Source: Sympetrum striolatum (taxonomy: Eukaryota > Arthropoda > Insecta > Odonata > Libellulidae). Taken from it: a DNA stretch of 64,000 bases. A program made the position numbers and the translations under genes. Positions 15,201-26,571 of the stretch are shown piece by piece. Each line of letters starts with the position of its first letter. The first letter of the stretch is position 1. The DNA lies in NCBI GenBank assembly GCA_947579665.1, contig OX388343.1, positions 87,338,254 through 87,402,253 of the forward strand. The letters run 5' to 3'. The notes under the pieces are model-generated. The model was not told the origin of the DNA. It was given only the letters and a program-made list of their open reading frames with translations, and searched no databases.

Positions 15201-15524
15201 TTAGAGAATAACGAACCTTAGCCGCCTGCGGCGTTCGGCTGTCGCAAATGTATTTGAATATTGTTCTGTTGTAGAAAATGAATCCTCTCTTCCTTCTTCA
15301 TTTTCTTCGTCTTCTTTATCATCACCCATATAAAAATTAACTGGTCTGTCGCCGGTTTTGGCGCACTTATTCCCGTCAGCAAATTTCCCTTGCGCACCTT
15401 CCTCTTGACGTTCTGCCTTCGATGTCTCCATGGTGACTGTTGTCGCGGTTGCAGCCGTTTCGGACCCACTACTGCTGAGAGAGGGAATAAACTTAAGCAG
15501 CGCCTCCGATAGTGGAGACCACAT
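295..15524 (-). CDS. ACC: Acetyl-CoA carboxylase, N-terminal half (partial, runs off the left edge)
   Basis: ACC makes malonyl-CoA from acetyl-CoA, the committed step of fatty acid synthesis in the cytosol. Coding exons in gene order: 15217-15524 (or the alternative 9522-9544), 8477-8591, 8263-8392, 7989-8107, 7686-7866, 6672-6874, 6333-6542, 4293-4463, 3909-4071, 2690-2852, 1510-1764, 1254-1420, 295-506. They join in frame to exactly 799 codons. Visible landmarks are the ATP-grasp glycine loop [11 protein letters not shown] near residue 330, [17 protein letters not shown], and [14 protein letters not shown] near 455-467. Then come the BC C-terminal domain ([16 protein letters not shown]) and [12 protein letters not shown], immediately before the biotinyl MKM motif, which must lie in the next exon beyond position 1. 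The family is about 2,300 residues, so two thirds (BCCP, central and carboxyltransferase domains) are missing. Identification is certain; the first exon is the only ambiguous part. Confidence 0.97.
1781..2029. repeat. Imperfect tandem duplication, about 128-bp unit, two copies
   Basis: The segment beginning ATGCATTAAAAATA at 1781 recurs at 1909 with scattered substitutions and small indels. Both copies contain CACCCTAAAATATCAGAA and TCTCCTATTC. It lies in an ACC intron directly upstream (in gene sense) of the exon at 1510-1764. Confidence 0.8.
5699..5775. mobile_element. Tc1/mariner-type miniature element (MITE)
   Basis: This is a 77-bp near-palindrome. One end reads CACTCCTGGCCAAAATTAAT and the other is its near-perfect inverted copy ending GGCCAAGAGTG. 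TA dinucleotides flank both ends (5697-5698 and 5776-5777), as expected for Tc1/mariner insertion. Terminal TTGGCCAAAATTA sequences are familiar from Tc1-like elements. There is no coding capacity. It sits in an ACC intron. Confidence 0.75.
9274..9385. repeat. Hairpin-forming inverted repeat
   Basis: Positions 9287-9311 and 9343-9367 are exact reverse complements (25 bp) around a 31-nt loop. Complementarity continues imperfectly outward on both sides by about a dozen bases. It lies in the ACC intron just downstream (gene sense) of the short first exon. It could be a small palindromic transposon remnant or a transcribed foldback; no open frame is present. Confidence 0.75.
9522..9544 (-). CDS. 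ACC: ACC alternative first coding exon, short isoform
   Basis: This is a 23-nt coding exon reading MDPFRRNR, with an in-frame TGA upstream (codons TGA...AAA-ATG). Donor AG|GTTTGT splices to 8591 in the same phase as the long exon. A second, stronger donor, CA|GTAAGC with exon end at 9510, lies 12 nt further on and keeps the frame. It would add four residues and change the last codon. Vertebrate and fly ACC genes also use several promoters, so an alternative start here is plausible. It is inferred from sequence only. Confidence 0.6.
9545..15216 (-). other. ACC first intron, CpG-retaining, no supported exon
   Basis: This is 5.7 kb between the two candidate ACC first exons. Several short open frames occur (for example 13811-14191 minus and 14751-14933 plus), but none resembles a known protein or has good splice context. 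The stretch is visibly richer in CpG than the gene bodies on either side and appears poor in interspersed repeats. It probably contains promoter and enhancer DNA for the short ACC isoform. Confidence 0.5.
15217..15524 (-). CDS. ACC: ACC first coding exon, long isoform
   Basis: This is the upstream first coding exon: 102 codons plus two bases, starting [12 protein letters not shown] and ending in ERRRRLR. An in-frame TAA lies three codons before the ATG, so the start is fixed. The donor is AG|GTTCGT and the phase matches the acceptor at 8591. The product is low-complexity and acidic (runs of D/E, S and T), as expected of the unstructured ACC N-terminus, and carries no recognised domain. Joined to the next exon it reads [14 protein letters not shown], which contains the likely AMPK phosphosite. 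Confidence 0.8.
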
Positions 15525-16401
15525 TACGCTTTACTGATTAGTCCTGAGCCGATGGTCAGGTGGTCGTCAGTATAGGCCATTCGCGAGCGTCACGCGACGG
15601 CTAGCTAGCCAATAGCTCTTCGACATACCAAACCTGTGCGCGACAACCTTTCGCGCCTGCTCTCTCACGGGAAAAATCTTGCGACTTATGACGATTTGAT
15701 ATTCAGAATCACATGCAAGAAAACTTAAACAATAACCATAGCTCAAGCATGAAAATTTCTAATTAGAAATTATTTACAACAGTCATTCATTCATTAATTC
15801 AAAATTGGTAATGACGAGCACGGAAATGTAATCCTAAAATTAACTATTGCGAAATACAACATGGTGTGTCTTTCTAAATTGAAACTTAGGTGCACTAAAA
15901 TCTAACAATGTGCACTAGTTTCGAGCGAATACAAAAGCTAACTCATCCGTTCATAAGCATTAATCAATATATGTAGGTAAAACTCGAGGAAGGAGGCAAA
16001 TAAAGGAACAAAAAACGTACGAAAATTGCAGACTTACGGGTCGGCGGGTTTTCTACGGGAATGCAAGAGTAAGTTGAACATTTAGCAAGCAATATGCTAC
16101 ATTTTCAAGACAATTTTGCAATAGAATGTTTTCACACGTGATCTTTTAGTTGATAACCTGATTTCTCAACCTCGCACAGTTCACGCTCATTCTTCCCCAA
16201 CAGGGAACAGACGCCATGGCGCATAGCGTTCGAATTTCACAACTACTTCGAAAGAAGACTAACGAAATGAAAGGGTGGTTGTTTGATTTCAAGTTTTTAT
16301 TTAACCAAATGATTACAAGGAAAAAGTAGAGTATACAATCAAACGAATGCTTTTGTTTATTTAAATAAATGTATTTTCTTTAATAAAAGAGTAAACGAAA
16401 A
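15525..16401. other. Intergenic region between the ACC 5' end and the PSMD13 3' end
   Basis: It contains the presumed ACC long-isoform promoter next to 15525, in CpG-containing sequence (for example CGCGAGCGTCACGCGACGG-like text near 15580-15600). At its right end is the PSMD13 3' untranslated region, with TTTATT (AATAAA on the minus strand) at 16356-16361, about 40 bp past the stop. No other gene is seen. Confidence 0.6.
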
Positions 16402-19400
16402 TTATAATGTTAGGAAATCGTGGGCTTTTGTCTCCAAAAGAATTTCCATAGATTTTACATCCTTGCACCACACATCTAAACGCTGGATCATAGAGGATAT
16501 CTGGAAAGAAGAGATTAAGATATTAATATTCATTTGTTTATATAATTACAGATGGACAAATGACAGCTAATGGTTGGAAAAAAATCCATTACAAAGTGTT
16601 TTCCAACAATTTTAAGGAAAAAATGAAAAAAAAAATATATATACTTCCAAATGAAACAGGGAAGGTGAAATTACTGATTATGATTTAAGTAGAAAATTCT
16701 TGGTAGTAGGAAATTTTTAATTATTAAAAAAATAACACCTTTGAATTAAAAACTAATCAATACAAGTGTACACTTGGATTGAGATCAATCAATTTATAGC
16801 ACTTAGATAAAGAAATTAATGTTGAACATAAAGCAGTCAAAATTACATAACATAATCTGAAAATTCGATGCATTAAACATATAATCTACAGTTACATTAT
16901 CATCAAATTGAAAATATTAATCATCTCTTGAGTTGCCAATAAGTTAAAGTTGATTATATATATTTAAAATGTAGACTTAATTATTAATTAATGTAGAGTT
17001 AATGAATGATACTTGCTGTGTTTGAGTAAAACTTGGGGAAAATTTTGACAAAAAACTGATGGAAGAAACAGATTCAACAGCAATGCTCCTTCCTATATTT
17101 TCAATTGATTCACACTCAAAATCCTTTATTTCTCTGTCACAAAATTGAAAATTCTCAAAGAAGAATCGACTATCCCAGGATTTAAAGCACGGAAGAATTG
17201 TATAAAACTGCTGCTTGGAGGAAATGCAGAAGACGACAGCAAATTAAAACCCACACTTTTTCATTGCATGGAAAACCCACGAGGGCACTAAGAAGTTGAT
17301 AAGAAAATACTCCCTGTCATTTGGAAGCATAATAGATAAGCCTGGGTTGAAACCGTTTTTTTTCGTTCATGTCATTCGAAAAACTGATTTTTAATGAAAT
17401 TTGGAGAGGTCCTTCCATTTCATGATAATAATTAATAGGGTCACAGGAAATCCTGTGATGATGCCCAGTTGAAAAATTGAAATTTAAAATATTTAATGTA
17501 TCTTGAAGTACCATGATTGTCGCGGCATGGATATCAAAGTATCATAGTTACACTGGTAAGGAGCTGGACTGAAAAAGCTATCAATATTTAATTTTGGGTT
17601 TTATGCAATAATAGGTTCAAACCCAAATGACAGAAATTTTATTACTAACTTATCAGACTTTTTTTCTCATTTGCCATTATAATACTTTTTTTTCATGAAA
17701 TAAAATATAAAAATATGTTTTTGGTGTAGGCTTAGTTTATTGTTAACTATTTTTTTCGTAAGTTGAGTGAAGTGAATGGCATGATAGGATGGGAAGAGAA
17801 AATAAAATGGTAAACACACAATGTGATTTATTGTTGATTGGTTGCATTTATTCATTGAAAATAAGGCTGACAATCGTGCGGATGGTAATATGCCATTAAA
17901 GCAGGCCAAACAAATATAGAAGTGAAAACAATAAAATAAATTGTACAAAGGTAGCACGTAGTGTCAGAAATATATTTGTTTTGCCTGCTTTTGTGACATT
18001 ACCATCCGCCCAATTGTCAGCCTTATTTGCAACGAATAAATGCAACAGATTAACAATAAATTTAATTTTGTATTTACCATTTTATTTTCTTTTCCCATCC
18101 TATCACGCCATTCACTACACTTAAGACTTAAAAAAGAAAAAAGAATCTACAAAACAGCTGACATTGTAAGCATTCATTAGCAGAAGAGCAACAACAGTGA
18201 AAGAGAACGTGCCATCGTCTTATAAAGAAAAGGTGTTTATACATCTAATTTTTTTATATAGTTGTGCAGCATACTTCTTTAAATAATGAATATGAATTTT
18301 TACGCAATTAAATATAAATTTGCAAGCACCCTCAAGAGCAAAATTACCAAGCATTGTTTTACTATTCTTTCTCTGAAATATTTTATAAAGAAATACTGAA
18401 ATTGGAACCTAACTCTTGTTAATGCATAATTTCTAATGTATAATTATTCTTCACTTTACGAAATACTGTTTCGAACAAATAATTTAAAAAGCTTGGTTAG
18501 ATTGTACACAACACAACACAAGCAAGACAAAAGCTAGTAAAAGACAATTGTTTAGATGGTTGATCTGAAACAAAGAAGTCTGATAAATTTCTTCAACTAA
18601 TCATGCCGTAAAGAGCACAATCAGATGAAAGACATTTTTAAGTCACCTGATTCTCACTCGGAAGAAATTAACATCAAAGCATCAAATGGAAACATTCTGG
18701 AAATGATTCACAGCTCTAAAACAGATATCTATCAAATAAATCATGAATTACCTGAGTTTTATCCAGGACTCTCGGCTGTACCCATGACATGTGCACCTTA
18801 CTGGCAACCTGGTCTATAGCACCACGTACAAGACCTTGCGCAAGAGCTTTCATAACAAGAAGCTCCACCTCATTTATAGGGAGTCCAGTCTCTCTGGAGA
18901 TTTCTTCAAAAGTTAACTGCCTGTTAGTTGCTGGTCGTTTGAACGTCATCTGAAAGAATCAAAAGAACAAAATCAATACATAAATGGAAAAACTATGACA
19001 ATATAACAAATGAAAATTAATTTAAAGAGCTAGAAATAGATATTACAGGATTTGCACTAATGCAGCAAATATTTTGCCCTTTCTTAGCATTTCCTTTCTC
19101 TAACTCATGAATTTTAAGGTTAAGATCATCACATCCGAAATTCTTATAATCAGAGTAAACAGAAATATGCATGTGTTTCTAACAGATTTAGTTCTGTGTT
19201 AACCTCTTGGGTCATGACCCCGATCACTTGGAACTTAGTGCCTTTACTCTATTGCATTGTCAGTTGACAAATATAAGAGATTTTATCAAATTTTGGGAAT
19301 ACAAAACATTAATATGGATACATGTTAAAGACAAAAGTCGAGATAGAGAAAAAATGACATATGATCCTTCTTTTATCTTATCCTTCATCACAAATACTTC

Positions 19401-21803
19401 ACAATAGTGTTGTCATACACGATATGTAGCAGAAAAGTTATCTCATTTGATTCCATATGATTTCTTTTACATATTATCATATGTATATTTTTTAATCCCT
19501 TTTTTCACACATCCTTTATAATTATGATGTATTATCATTTTGGATGGTTGCAATTTCTGAAAACTTTTACCAATGAGGATGTTCTTGTCTGGGGAGCAAA
19601 AATATCTTGTACTGTTACCGTTCACACATTACGCACGACATACATTCCAAATATTATTTTACCTCCATAAGACACAGGAGAGAAATTTTCTGTCGCAATG
19701 TCAGTTCTTGAGCCGCTAGATCTGGAATTGCAGTCCACTGGGGTCTCATCCTCTCAAAGTCTGCTATGCTTCCCGTATTGAAAGCATACAGTAGATCAAC
19801 CAGCCAAGATCGCTCAGTGTTTCTTAGAGAATTCAGCACTGGGTGGGCAAGCTGGAAATGGAGAACAAAACTTGTATTTTCTGTTTTGAGAAATCACATG
19901 GAAAAGTTTAAATCCTAAAGGTAAGTAGTTAGCCACAAGAAAATTTAAATATCGATAACAATGACTAAAGAAAGTTTAAAGATACCAAAAACAATCAAAC
20001 ATCATGTAAAATCAACAGATATCATTGTATAATATGCCGTACTTAATGAAATTTTCATTCCAAATCCAAATGAATACTGATAGGTCTAACAGCATATACA
20101 AACACAATAAATGATAAAAATGGTACACAGACAAGAAAATAGACTTAACATGTTCCATTTTTATAAGCTTCATAAAGTAACTTCAGCAATATATTCCAGA
20201 ATTTCCTGTTATCTTGGTCAGTCAGTACACACTGATTTTGCTTGAAAAGAATGCATTAAAATGATAATTTTCAAACCAATACAACGACTGTTACTTCAAT
20301 TAATATTCTATAAGCTATAATCAACTTGAGATCAAGTGATATGATATGTTTGCAAAATAATTTCTGAAAAAGTAAATGCAATGCTTGATTTCAATGGCTA
20401 TTGGCAATTGTTTATGAAAAGCAAAAGATTGGATATCCTAGATAAAAGAAGTCTCGAATTTATTTTATAAGATTGAATTATTGAACCACTTCATAATTTT
20501 ACATCCCAAGTGTTCCCAAGATGAGAGACTTCAGACAAAAGTAGATATGTTACAATTTGTGATTAATCACTTATTTTATGATTAATCTCAGTATAATGAC
20601 TTATAGGTGAAAATTATCCCACAAAATTAAATTAATATTGACGTAATTAATTTGTAACCATAGCATCTCTTTCAACCAAAAAGTCAGTGATATTTAGCAT
20701 CTAAATGATTAATTAAATTGACTGTTATCTAAGTTACTACTTTATACCATTTATATTCAAATTGCATGGATGCCAAGCAAATATTAAAAATTAAAGCAAT
20801 CACCAGCTCTCCGAAGTTGTAAACTCCTTCGCCAAGTAACGCAGCAAGGCCCAAGAAAAAGGCGTGCTGCTCCTGCTCAGTTTGCGACAAATCAGAGAGA
20901 TCGATGCAGCCAAGATATCGCAAAGCAGCGCGGTAGTATTCAGCGTGCTTTCCTCCAAGACGATAATACTGGCTGGCTAGTAGATAGTATCTTCCATGGA
21001 CTGTTGTAACTCCATCAGCCTCATCAAGCATTTTCTCCACTTCCTCGATAACTTTCTGCAATACATATACATTAAATGACTTTATATCAGGCATTTCAAT
21101 GACAATAATAAAGTACCAATTACTGATAACTAACAGGAAAATGGTTCTGGGTACACAAGAATGCTCAATTACCTTGGTCCCATCCTGATCGTTCAACTTA
21201 TCCAGCATTATCTGCCCACCTAGAACTTTGCATAATGAAACTGCTTCGTTGTTTGCTTTAACCTTAACCTCTAATTTTTCCAGAAACTTAAGAGCCTCCT
21301 TTTTGTCTTCAATTTGAGCGACAACAAAAGCAACTATTTCAACCAAGGATAACGGGTTGATCCTGAAAAGTCAAATAATTGATTAATATGAAATACTTTA
21401 TATACGAGATTGATATCACATGAGTAAGCAAAATACAAACTGCACATACTTATTCTCGAAAACCTGGATAAAATTCTCATATAATTGGACTAAATTGTCG
21501 CCAGTTTGCATTGCAGGATGCTTCACAAAACTTAGAAGTTTTAAGGTAACCTGATGCCATAGCCTGAAAATAAAATAATCACTCTAGCTTACAAGCATGA
21601 TCATACTTGCCGAATCATCATACTTGCCGAATCATCACCTCAATAGAGCACATAACATATCATTATGAGCATTTATATCAAAGCTCTTACTTTTTGTTGT
21701 ATAACTCCTCGAATTTCGCCCATTCCTCAGCAAGTTCTTTCGATGAATCGGATTGTTTTGATGATAAGTATGTACTGACATCCTTTCCTCCAAAAGACGC
21801 CAT
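16402..21803 (-). CDS. PSMD13: 26S proteasome non-ATPase regulatory subunit 13 (Rpn9)
   Basis: This is a structural subunit of the proteasome lid. Coding exons in gene order: 21691-21803, 21450-21563, 21173-21362, 20804-21055, 19663-19851, 18752-18949, 16402-16500. They join in frame to 384 residues, close to the 376 of human PSMD13. The start reads [13 protein letters not shown]. Family-typical blocks are [12 protein letters not shown] (residues about 75-86), [35 protein letters not shown], and the PCI-domain stretch [26 protein letters not shown] with WVQPRVLD near the C-terminus. All donors are GT and all acceptors AG. The first exon is head-to-head with SLC10A7. The last intron carries a foldback repeat at 17760-18129. 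Confidence 0.97.
17760..18129. mobile_element. Foldback (long inverted repeat) element, 370 bp
   Basis: The left arm (about 17760-17920) and right arm (about 17968-18129) are inverted copies of roughly 160 bp with scattered mismatches, separated by about 50 bp. Shared blocks include ATAGGATGGGAA and AAATAAAATGGTAAA on one arm and their complements on the other. No transposase is present and the family was not recognised. Target duplications are unclear. It lies in the last PSMD13 intron. Confidence 0.75.
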
Positions 21804-21977
21804 GATTAAGCAGAGTTCTATAGCCAAACACAAGAGCGTTGAAAAGCGACATGAGGCATATTCTGTATTCTACTGTTGGCGAATGGTGGCGGATGGACGA
21901 ATTGTGACAGATGGGTTAATTTCTCGAATTACAATGAACACCGCTCTAATTATTTTTATAAAATTTTAAATTAATTG
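21804..21977. promoter_or_regulatory. Shared bidirectional promoter region, PSMD13 / SLC10A7
   Basis: The PSMD13 ATG (21803, minus) and the SLC10A7 ATG (21978, plus) are only 174 bp apart and point away from each other. Both transcription starts must lie in or overlap this interval unless upstream non-coding exons exist. No TATA box is evident. A short upstream ATG at 21931 (plus) opens a frame that stops before the SLC10A7 start. Confidence 0.65.
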
Positions 21978-24900
21978 ATGAAAATCATGGCTAATCTCAA
22001 AGAAATAGCCAGAAGAAATTGGTTTTTAATTGGAGTGTTAATTAGCATATTTTTAGCTGAACTAGCACCTAAAATAGGGGCTCGTGGAGGTAAATTTGTG
22101 ATAATGGACTTCGGTAATCGTCGATGTTTGATGCTTTGGTTTTTAAAGATGATAGAATAATCAACCTCTCCTTGTAGGTCCTTTGAAACCGGAGATTACC
22201 GTAAAATATTTGGCAGTTTGCGTCATATTTTTTGTTAGCGGGCTATCATTAAGAACAGATGAGCTTACAAATGCTGTCTTTCAAATTAAACTTCACTGTT
22301 TTATTCAGATATTTACACTTATTTTCATTCCAATTTTTATGCAAATATTTGTTATAAGTCTTTCATTTTTGGAAATAGACGAATGGATTCTGAAAGGGTA
22401 AGCAAATCGAATTGATAAAGGTATTATGTTATAATGACGTGTTTTATTAACATCTTACCCAGTCAATAATTTAATTGTCTTAAGTTTAAATAGCGGGTGA
22501 TTAATTTTCAGATTGTTAACGGTGAGCTGTATGCCGCCTCCGGTTTCTTCAGCGGTGATTCTTACTAAAGCAGTCGGAGGCAACGAAGCAGCTGCTATAT
22601 TTAATTCGGCTCTTGGAAGTCTCCTTGGAGTTATCGTTACGCCTCTAACTCTTCTTTATTTTGTATGCTATTCTAATTTAAGTTTAAAAATAATTAATTC
22701 TTTATATTGCTTTTATCTGTTTGAAAGTATCATGATTTTCAATATAAATTTTGCAAAACATTTATTAACCAATAGCAACTCAGAATTATCAGACCACTAC
22801 CAAGGCATTGATTAATATTACTGTTTAATCTAAAATAAAAAACAATGTTTTTTTTTTTTCAAACTAAAGTTACACCCTCTTTCTGGTAGCTAGGGATGTC
22901 AACACTGGTACCACTGTCTAACTGCATGTTCCAGCTTTTATTGACTGTATTAGCCCCTTTAGTATTTGGGCAATTGATGAGAAATTCGGGATTGCAAGGA
23001 TTTCATAAGATACATGTGCATAGCGCATCCCTGAGTCAAGCGGCACTTCTGTTTATAATATATTCCACATTCTGTGATACATTTTCTGGTCGGGAAGAGG
23101 CAGGAATGAGCGCACATCATGTTCTTTCCACCGTTGCTTTGGGTGAGTCATATTGTAAATATACCAAATAGACTAATTGATTTTTCATTGACTATTATTC
23201 CGTAATGTGGTGGTGCTCAGACTTTATGTATTATTGACAATATGACCTCCTTACCGAAAGTAGGGACTGCTTTCTTACGTATTAATTTGTAACAACTATT
23301 TTTTTGTATGTATTAATGTACATATTTGTATAATTGACAGAAATGTAATTCATTAATTGGTATAGAGCGTAGATGTAAACCTCCTGGGGGCTAAACTTCC
23401 AATAGTATTAGGTGTAATAATACATATCAGTGTGAAACTCATTCTTTTAAATTGCCATGAATGTAGGAATCATTTTACTTCGAGATAATAAAACATTTAA
23501 CGCCCTTATACTTTCATTAAGGATTAAAGCATGATTGCTGTTGTTTGAAATCATCATCAACTGCTTAGCACACATTTGGTATTTTTATAGTTTTCATTGG
23601 TCTTGATAGGTTATGCAAAGCACCCAGTACTTCATTAATTCAATTTTTTAATTAAAATGTGTGCTTGCTTGATTTTTCATTAATATTCTTTTATACACTC
23701 TTATGTTGCAGTTGTGATAGTGCAGTTGATTCTTCTGTCTATTGCATTTGCTGTTGCTACAAGATTAAAGAACTGGTTCTCTCCTCATGACGTGGTAACA
23801 ATCCTGTTCTGTTCCACTCACAAATCCTTAACTTTGGGTAAGTGCTCCTCTGAAATGTTAATATGGTCAATGATTCTACGCTATGGTTTGGTGCAAGACT
23901 CGGGCTGCATTTTTTTATGTATGTGAATATAACAGTAGAGTTAAATCATACTTAGTAAACGTAAATAAACCAATGAGCTACTATGTACTTACTTATATGT
24001 ATTACGAAAATGAAGGGATCACACAATGTCTAGTATTTGACAGAGAAGCTTGGAAAACTTTATGTTAGTCAGAAGTGAGCTGCTTGCAGCAGTAAAGCTA
24101 ATTATAGCATAAATTGTTCACAAGTTAGTGCTCACTTTCCTGCCAGTATAATTTGATATGCAAGTCCAGCTTTACATGGGTTGAACTTATGAAGCAGCAT
24201 GAAGCATCAAATTGTCTGTACCGTAAGTACAACTGGATAATAATAGGTGTTAGAAGAATACTGTCAGCCCCATTACCTCCCTTCTATGGCATTTGGCCCC
24301 AGAATGAGCTATCTTTATGTGGCACCTTCTAAGGCATTCACAATGTAGGAGGAGAAAATAAGAAAGTATATTCCACGTGAATTTTTCTTGCAATAGATCA
24401 TGATAATTTTCCCTTTGCTTAGAGGATATAATAATTGTTATGCTTCCTTCCAATCAAATTAACCTGTTTATGCTAAAAGCAAAAAACCTGTCAAATCCAT
24501 CTCACACAGCGCTTAAGATGCAATCCTGCATAATGTGCCCTTTTATCCTGGTCCCTTGCATATGTAAACATGGTAAAATTACCTTTCAAATGCTCTGAAA
24601 ACCACTAATGAAGCAAATTTTTCCTTCCCCACGTACACTACGACCCATTTCAGCCAATCGCCCACCTCATTTGATGGACAAAAAATATATATTATATCCA
24701 TTGCTTATTTACAGCTTTAAAATATGTAAGTTACTTAAGAACTATAAAACGTTTTATAGATCGTTTTTCAATGTACAAGAAAGAATATTTTGCCATTATC
24801 TGGTCCTGTACTAATAATATGGTGTTCAGTCTGTTTCTTGACCAGTGTTTAAACAGCCTTTATTTTACATAGTAATTCCCTTCATCGATACTTTGATCGT

Positions 24901-26571
24901 GCCTCATAATAATAACTACAAAGGTTATGAAAGCTTCAATTATGCTTAAAAACTTCTAAATTTATATATTAAAATTCTCAGGTTGCATCATTCTGTTTTT
25001 TAGGGTATAGTCTTGTTTAAGTTACTTGTTTTTATTTATTTACAATTCCACCCTGACTCACCAACCATCACACACATTTGGTATTCACAAATTTCCTTAT
25101 AACTTCCCACTTTCACAGAACACAAATGCCTGAAATACTTCTTATAGCTGCATTGATTCAGATGCATCTCATCCATTCACAAGTCTTCTGCTTTCATCCA
25201 ACAGTTCATATCAAGGAAACATTCTCTTCCTCATGGGTCTCAGCTGGATGATCTACACTTATGTTTCTTCCAGATCACCTAGCTGCAAACCTCTTAAGGA
25301 ACGTCTACACTTTATATACCAGGAAATTACTAATTCATTCAGTCTTTGCTATGTTAAAGAACCTGTTTCATTCAGATAATCCTACACATCATAGCACAGC
25401 CCTGGTCTTCTTGAATGTTTGCAGTTGTTATTTCAAGTCTTGAATCAACTCCACCAATTGATTGTCTGTTTCAGAACTCTTCTTATAGTTACAGCCTACA
25501 TTAGCATTAGCACTGTATCTTACCATTAATCCTTCAGTAATTGTGGAAAAGTTTTATAAAAATGGAGATGCAGCTAGTTTTCATCCTCCCGGGGAAAATA
25601 TCATAAGCTGTTTCTACTGCATACCTCCTTCCAATGTTGCAAATTCATGCCTTGTGAATTCTTTTATTATCCTGATCCATACGTCAAACAGAATTCCCCA
25701 TGTCCAGATGCACTTTATCCTTGGAACCCCTACCTTAAAACAAAGAACATCTTTTATATCATTCCAGTATTTTCTGCAAATGCAACTTCTTTCATCTACA
25801 GTAGCCTAAATACTAATTAAGTCATTTCATATACTACATTTTTGAACTCTCTGATATCCTTCGATTGCATTTTACTATCAGTATAGAATTTAATGGAAAC
25901 CAACATTTCCATTTTATAGTATACTCATATAATTTAATTATTCTCATCTTGGTTAATTGTAATTAGTCATTGTGGTTACTGCCTTTTATTATTTTAAGTT
26001 CACTTAGTAGATGAGAGAGTAGTTCTAATATTTATCAGTAATTGAATGACATGAAATGTGTGTGTGCACATTTTCAACAATAAACATTACAATTTAGTTG
26101 TCATAGGTAAGGCAGTATAGTGAAGAAATTTTGGCCTAAAAAGAAGATAAATGGTAACAAATCCGATACTTGTTTATAAAAAGATACTAATACCTTATGA
26201 ATAGAACTTGAGAATATTTTGGGATTATAATCTATTTGATCATGAATAAAGATGGAAAATTTTTATCTTAATAATTCCTTTACAACCAATGCCTTGCATT
26301 TGTTGCAATGTGAGCAATGACCAAATAAAAGATTACATTCTAAGTTATCTCGTTTGTATGGTGTATTACAAGCCTCTAATATAAAATGAACTTAATATTA
26401 ACAGGAGTTCCAATACTGAGGGTGCTTTTTGGTGGTTACTCACACCTTGCACAGATTTCATTGCCGCTACTCATCTATCATCCAACGCAGATACTCCTTG
26501 GGGGAATGCTTGTCTCTCAACTCGGCTACTGGTTACGAACTGCCCGATCAAGGTCTGCTTCAAGCTGTTAA
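21978..26571 (+). CDS. SLC10A7: Sodium/bile acid cotransporter 7 (SLC10A7-like membrane protein)
   Basis: This is a multi-pass membrane protein of the SLC10/BASS fold. Human SLC10A7 acts in the secretory pathway and affects calcium handling and glycosaminoglycan synthesis rather than bile acid uptake. Exons: 21978-22089, 22178-22397, 22512-22662, 22890-23142, 23712-23837, 26405-26571. They join in frame to 342 residues, matching the family length (about 340). Diagnostic blocks are [58 protein letters not shown] in several hydrophobic helices, [22 protein letters not shown] and [17 protein letters not shown]. Translation may start at 21978 or three codons later at 21987, where the context is better (A at -3, G at +4). 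AATAAA at 26579-26584 follows the stop almost at once. Confidence 0.96.
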
